Below are positions 63,006-64,000 of a stretch of 64,000 nucleotides of DNA, piece by piece. The translations under genes were made by a program, and so were the position numbers. Where the stretch lies: contig OZ245331.1 of assembly GCA_965226155.1 (NCBI GenBank), positions 806,001-870,000 on the forward strand. The letters are read 5' to 3'. Origin of the DNA: G965226155 sp965226155. Its GTDB lineage: Bacteria; Pseudomonadota; Gammaproteobacteria; Eutrophobiales; Eutrophobiaceae. Each line of letters opens with the position of its first letter. The stretch's first letter is position 1. The notes beneath the pieces are model-generated. The model saw only the letters and a program-made list of their open reading frames with translations, searched no databases and had not been told where the DNA came from.

Positions 63006-64000
63006 TCATTGCGTATGAACTTGTAACGGCTTATGGGATTGCGGTCGTCCGGCCGCCGCGTTTACGATCATATCGGGTGTCACCGGTGTTCGTTTAAAAT
63101 AATGACCGTCCAATGCATCGGAAATAGCACACAACAACGCCGCGCCAGCTGAGCCCATCACCGGTTCACCGATACCCTTCGCACCTACCGGGTTTTGTGA
63201 GTCTGGTAAGTCGACTGCGTCCCAATCCATTGTTAGTGGGACATCGAGGTAAGACGGTGGCTTAGCCTGGTATAGACCAACATTGGCTGGCAGTCCATTT
63301 TTTGGGTCATAAACAAAACGTTCAGTGCAGGCCATACCGAAACCCATAACCGCACCGCCTTTGATTTGCGTTGCAAGGCTCTGTGGATGGATGACCGTCC
63401 CGCAATCGGCTACACCGATGTAATCAATGATCTCATGCTTGCCTGTTTCGGTATCTAGCTCAATTTCAATAAAACCGATGGCAATCGCGGGTATCAATCC
63501 TTCCCTATGCAATGTGTCTTTAGCTACACCGATCAGTCCCGTTCCTGCCAATCCAACTACTGCTCCCTTAGTCAGCGGATTCAAGTTCTCAGGAATATCC
63601 TTGCCAGTAAACTTCCCACCTAACTCTATTGCCCTTTTTGCCGCTGTAGCATAAGTCAAATGTTTTGCCGGATTGGATTTTAAAAAGACTTTCTCTTCCC
63701 CAATGTCATAGTCATCAGCGGGACCACCCAGATCCATCGCAGCAATCTCTTTCAATTTGGTAACAGCATCCATCGCAGCAACGTAATTGGTGCGGGTCAT
63801 GGTAAATGATGTATTACTACCAAACTGACCTATATTAAAAGGCAAATGCTTTCGACTATCTCCGCGTTTTATTTCACAATTTTCCCAGCTACATTTTAGC
63901 ACTTCGGCGGCAACCCTCGATGTGGCTGAATGCGAATAAGTCCCAAGGTTACCGACACCGGTATGAATATTTAGTTTTCCTTCCGGTGTAATTACAACAA
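63006..64000 (-). CDS. Molybdenum subunit of a xanthine dehydrogenase family enzyme (3' part; runs off the window)
   Basis: The frame stays open to the right edge of the window, where it reads ITPEGKLNIHTGVGNLGTYS, so only the last 330 or so residues are seen. HPQSLATQIKGGAVMGFGMA and NPVGAKGIGEPVMGSAG (with the conserved Glu) identify the C-terminal part of the molybdopterin subunit. No lesion is seen. A [2Fe-2S] subunit is expected beyond the window or fused elsewhere. With the FAD subunit at 62003 this is a cytoplasmic three-component enzyme, unlike the exported IorAB sets. Confidence 0.88.
   Translation of the reverse strand, partial: VVITPEGKLNIHTGVGNLGTYSHSATSRVAAEVLKCSWENCEIKRGDSRKHLPFNIGQFGSNTSFTMTRTNYVAAMDAVTKLKEIAAMDLGGPADDYDIGEEKVFLKSNPAKHLTYATAAKRAIELGGKFTGKDIPENLNPLTKGAVVGLAGTGLIGVAKDTLHREGLIPAIAIGFIEIELDTETGKHEIIDYIGVADCGTVIHPQSLATQIKGGAVMGFGMACTERFVYDPKNGLPANVGLYQAKPPSYLDVPLTMDWDAVDLPDSQNPVGAKGIGEPVMGSAGAALLCAISDALDGHYFKRTPVTPDMIVNAAAGRPQSHKPLQVHTQ

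Overview
The window looks like the chromosome of a Gammaproteobacterium, probably marine or host-associated. The basis is a DamX-type AAA/SPOR gene, a TonB-dependent receptor, Slam and its surface lipoproteins, and IS30, IS3 and IS1595 elements. Most of the DNA is AT-leaning. A block at about 32000-34200 is clearly GC-rich and looks acquired. No rRNA, tRNA or CRISPR array was seen. Several genes carry single-base frameshifts or nonsense codons, so this is either a genome in decay or an assembly with residual homopolymer errors.

Layout. 1-1900: an IS30 copy with a broken transposase abuts a truncated, frameshifted diguanylate cyclase. 1914-10667: minus-strand catabolic genes, namely a two-subunit molybdenum enzyme of the pyrogallol transhydroxylase family, an enolase-superfamily enzyme, an exported ThDP enzyme coupled to a cytochrome c, and a cupin. 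10884-24347: tandem Tat-exported HD-domain proteins, a PQQ dehydrogenase/cytochrome c/propeller operon, two DUF6152-type secreted proteins with leaderless-looking promoters, an IorAB-type molybdenum hydroxylase, and a second PQQ dehydrogenase. 24609-29663: a hydrolase, a selenocysteine-type peroxiredoxin with an in-frame UGA and a SECIS-like hairpin, a carboxymuconolactone decarboxylase-like protein, a secreted cysteine-containing pair (one broken), and a secreted MBL-fold protein.

29664-39710 is accessory: a complete IS1595-family element with passenger ORFs and a perfect 8-bp target duplication, a Slam outer-membrane gene with a remnant of a possible client lipoprotein, a coiled-coil lipoprotein with a 126-bp repeat, and an IS3 element. 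39747-54996 returns to catabolism: a TonB receptor, a second IorAB, two Tat-exported aldo/keto-reductase-fold proteins without the usual catalytic residues, a second MBL/DUF6152 cassette, and a cluster of glutathione transferase, enamidase-like amidohydrolase, atypical SDR and AA_synth. 55129-61877 holds a damX-like gene with a stop codon, a CcdA/DsbD-like protein, a propeller, SCO1, SEC-C and HupE-like genes. The right edge enters a three-subunit-type xanthine dehydrogenase family enzyme.

Taken together, most intact enzymes suit oxidation of aromatic or N-heterocyclic compounds, much of it outside the cytoplasm: Tat signals, PQQ, c-type hemes and molybdenum hydroxylases recur. No substrate is proved by sequence. 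The most noteworthy single gene is the peroxiredoxin at 25611-26102.
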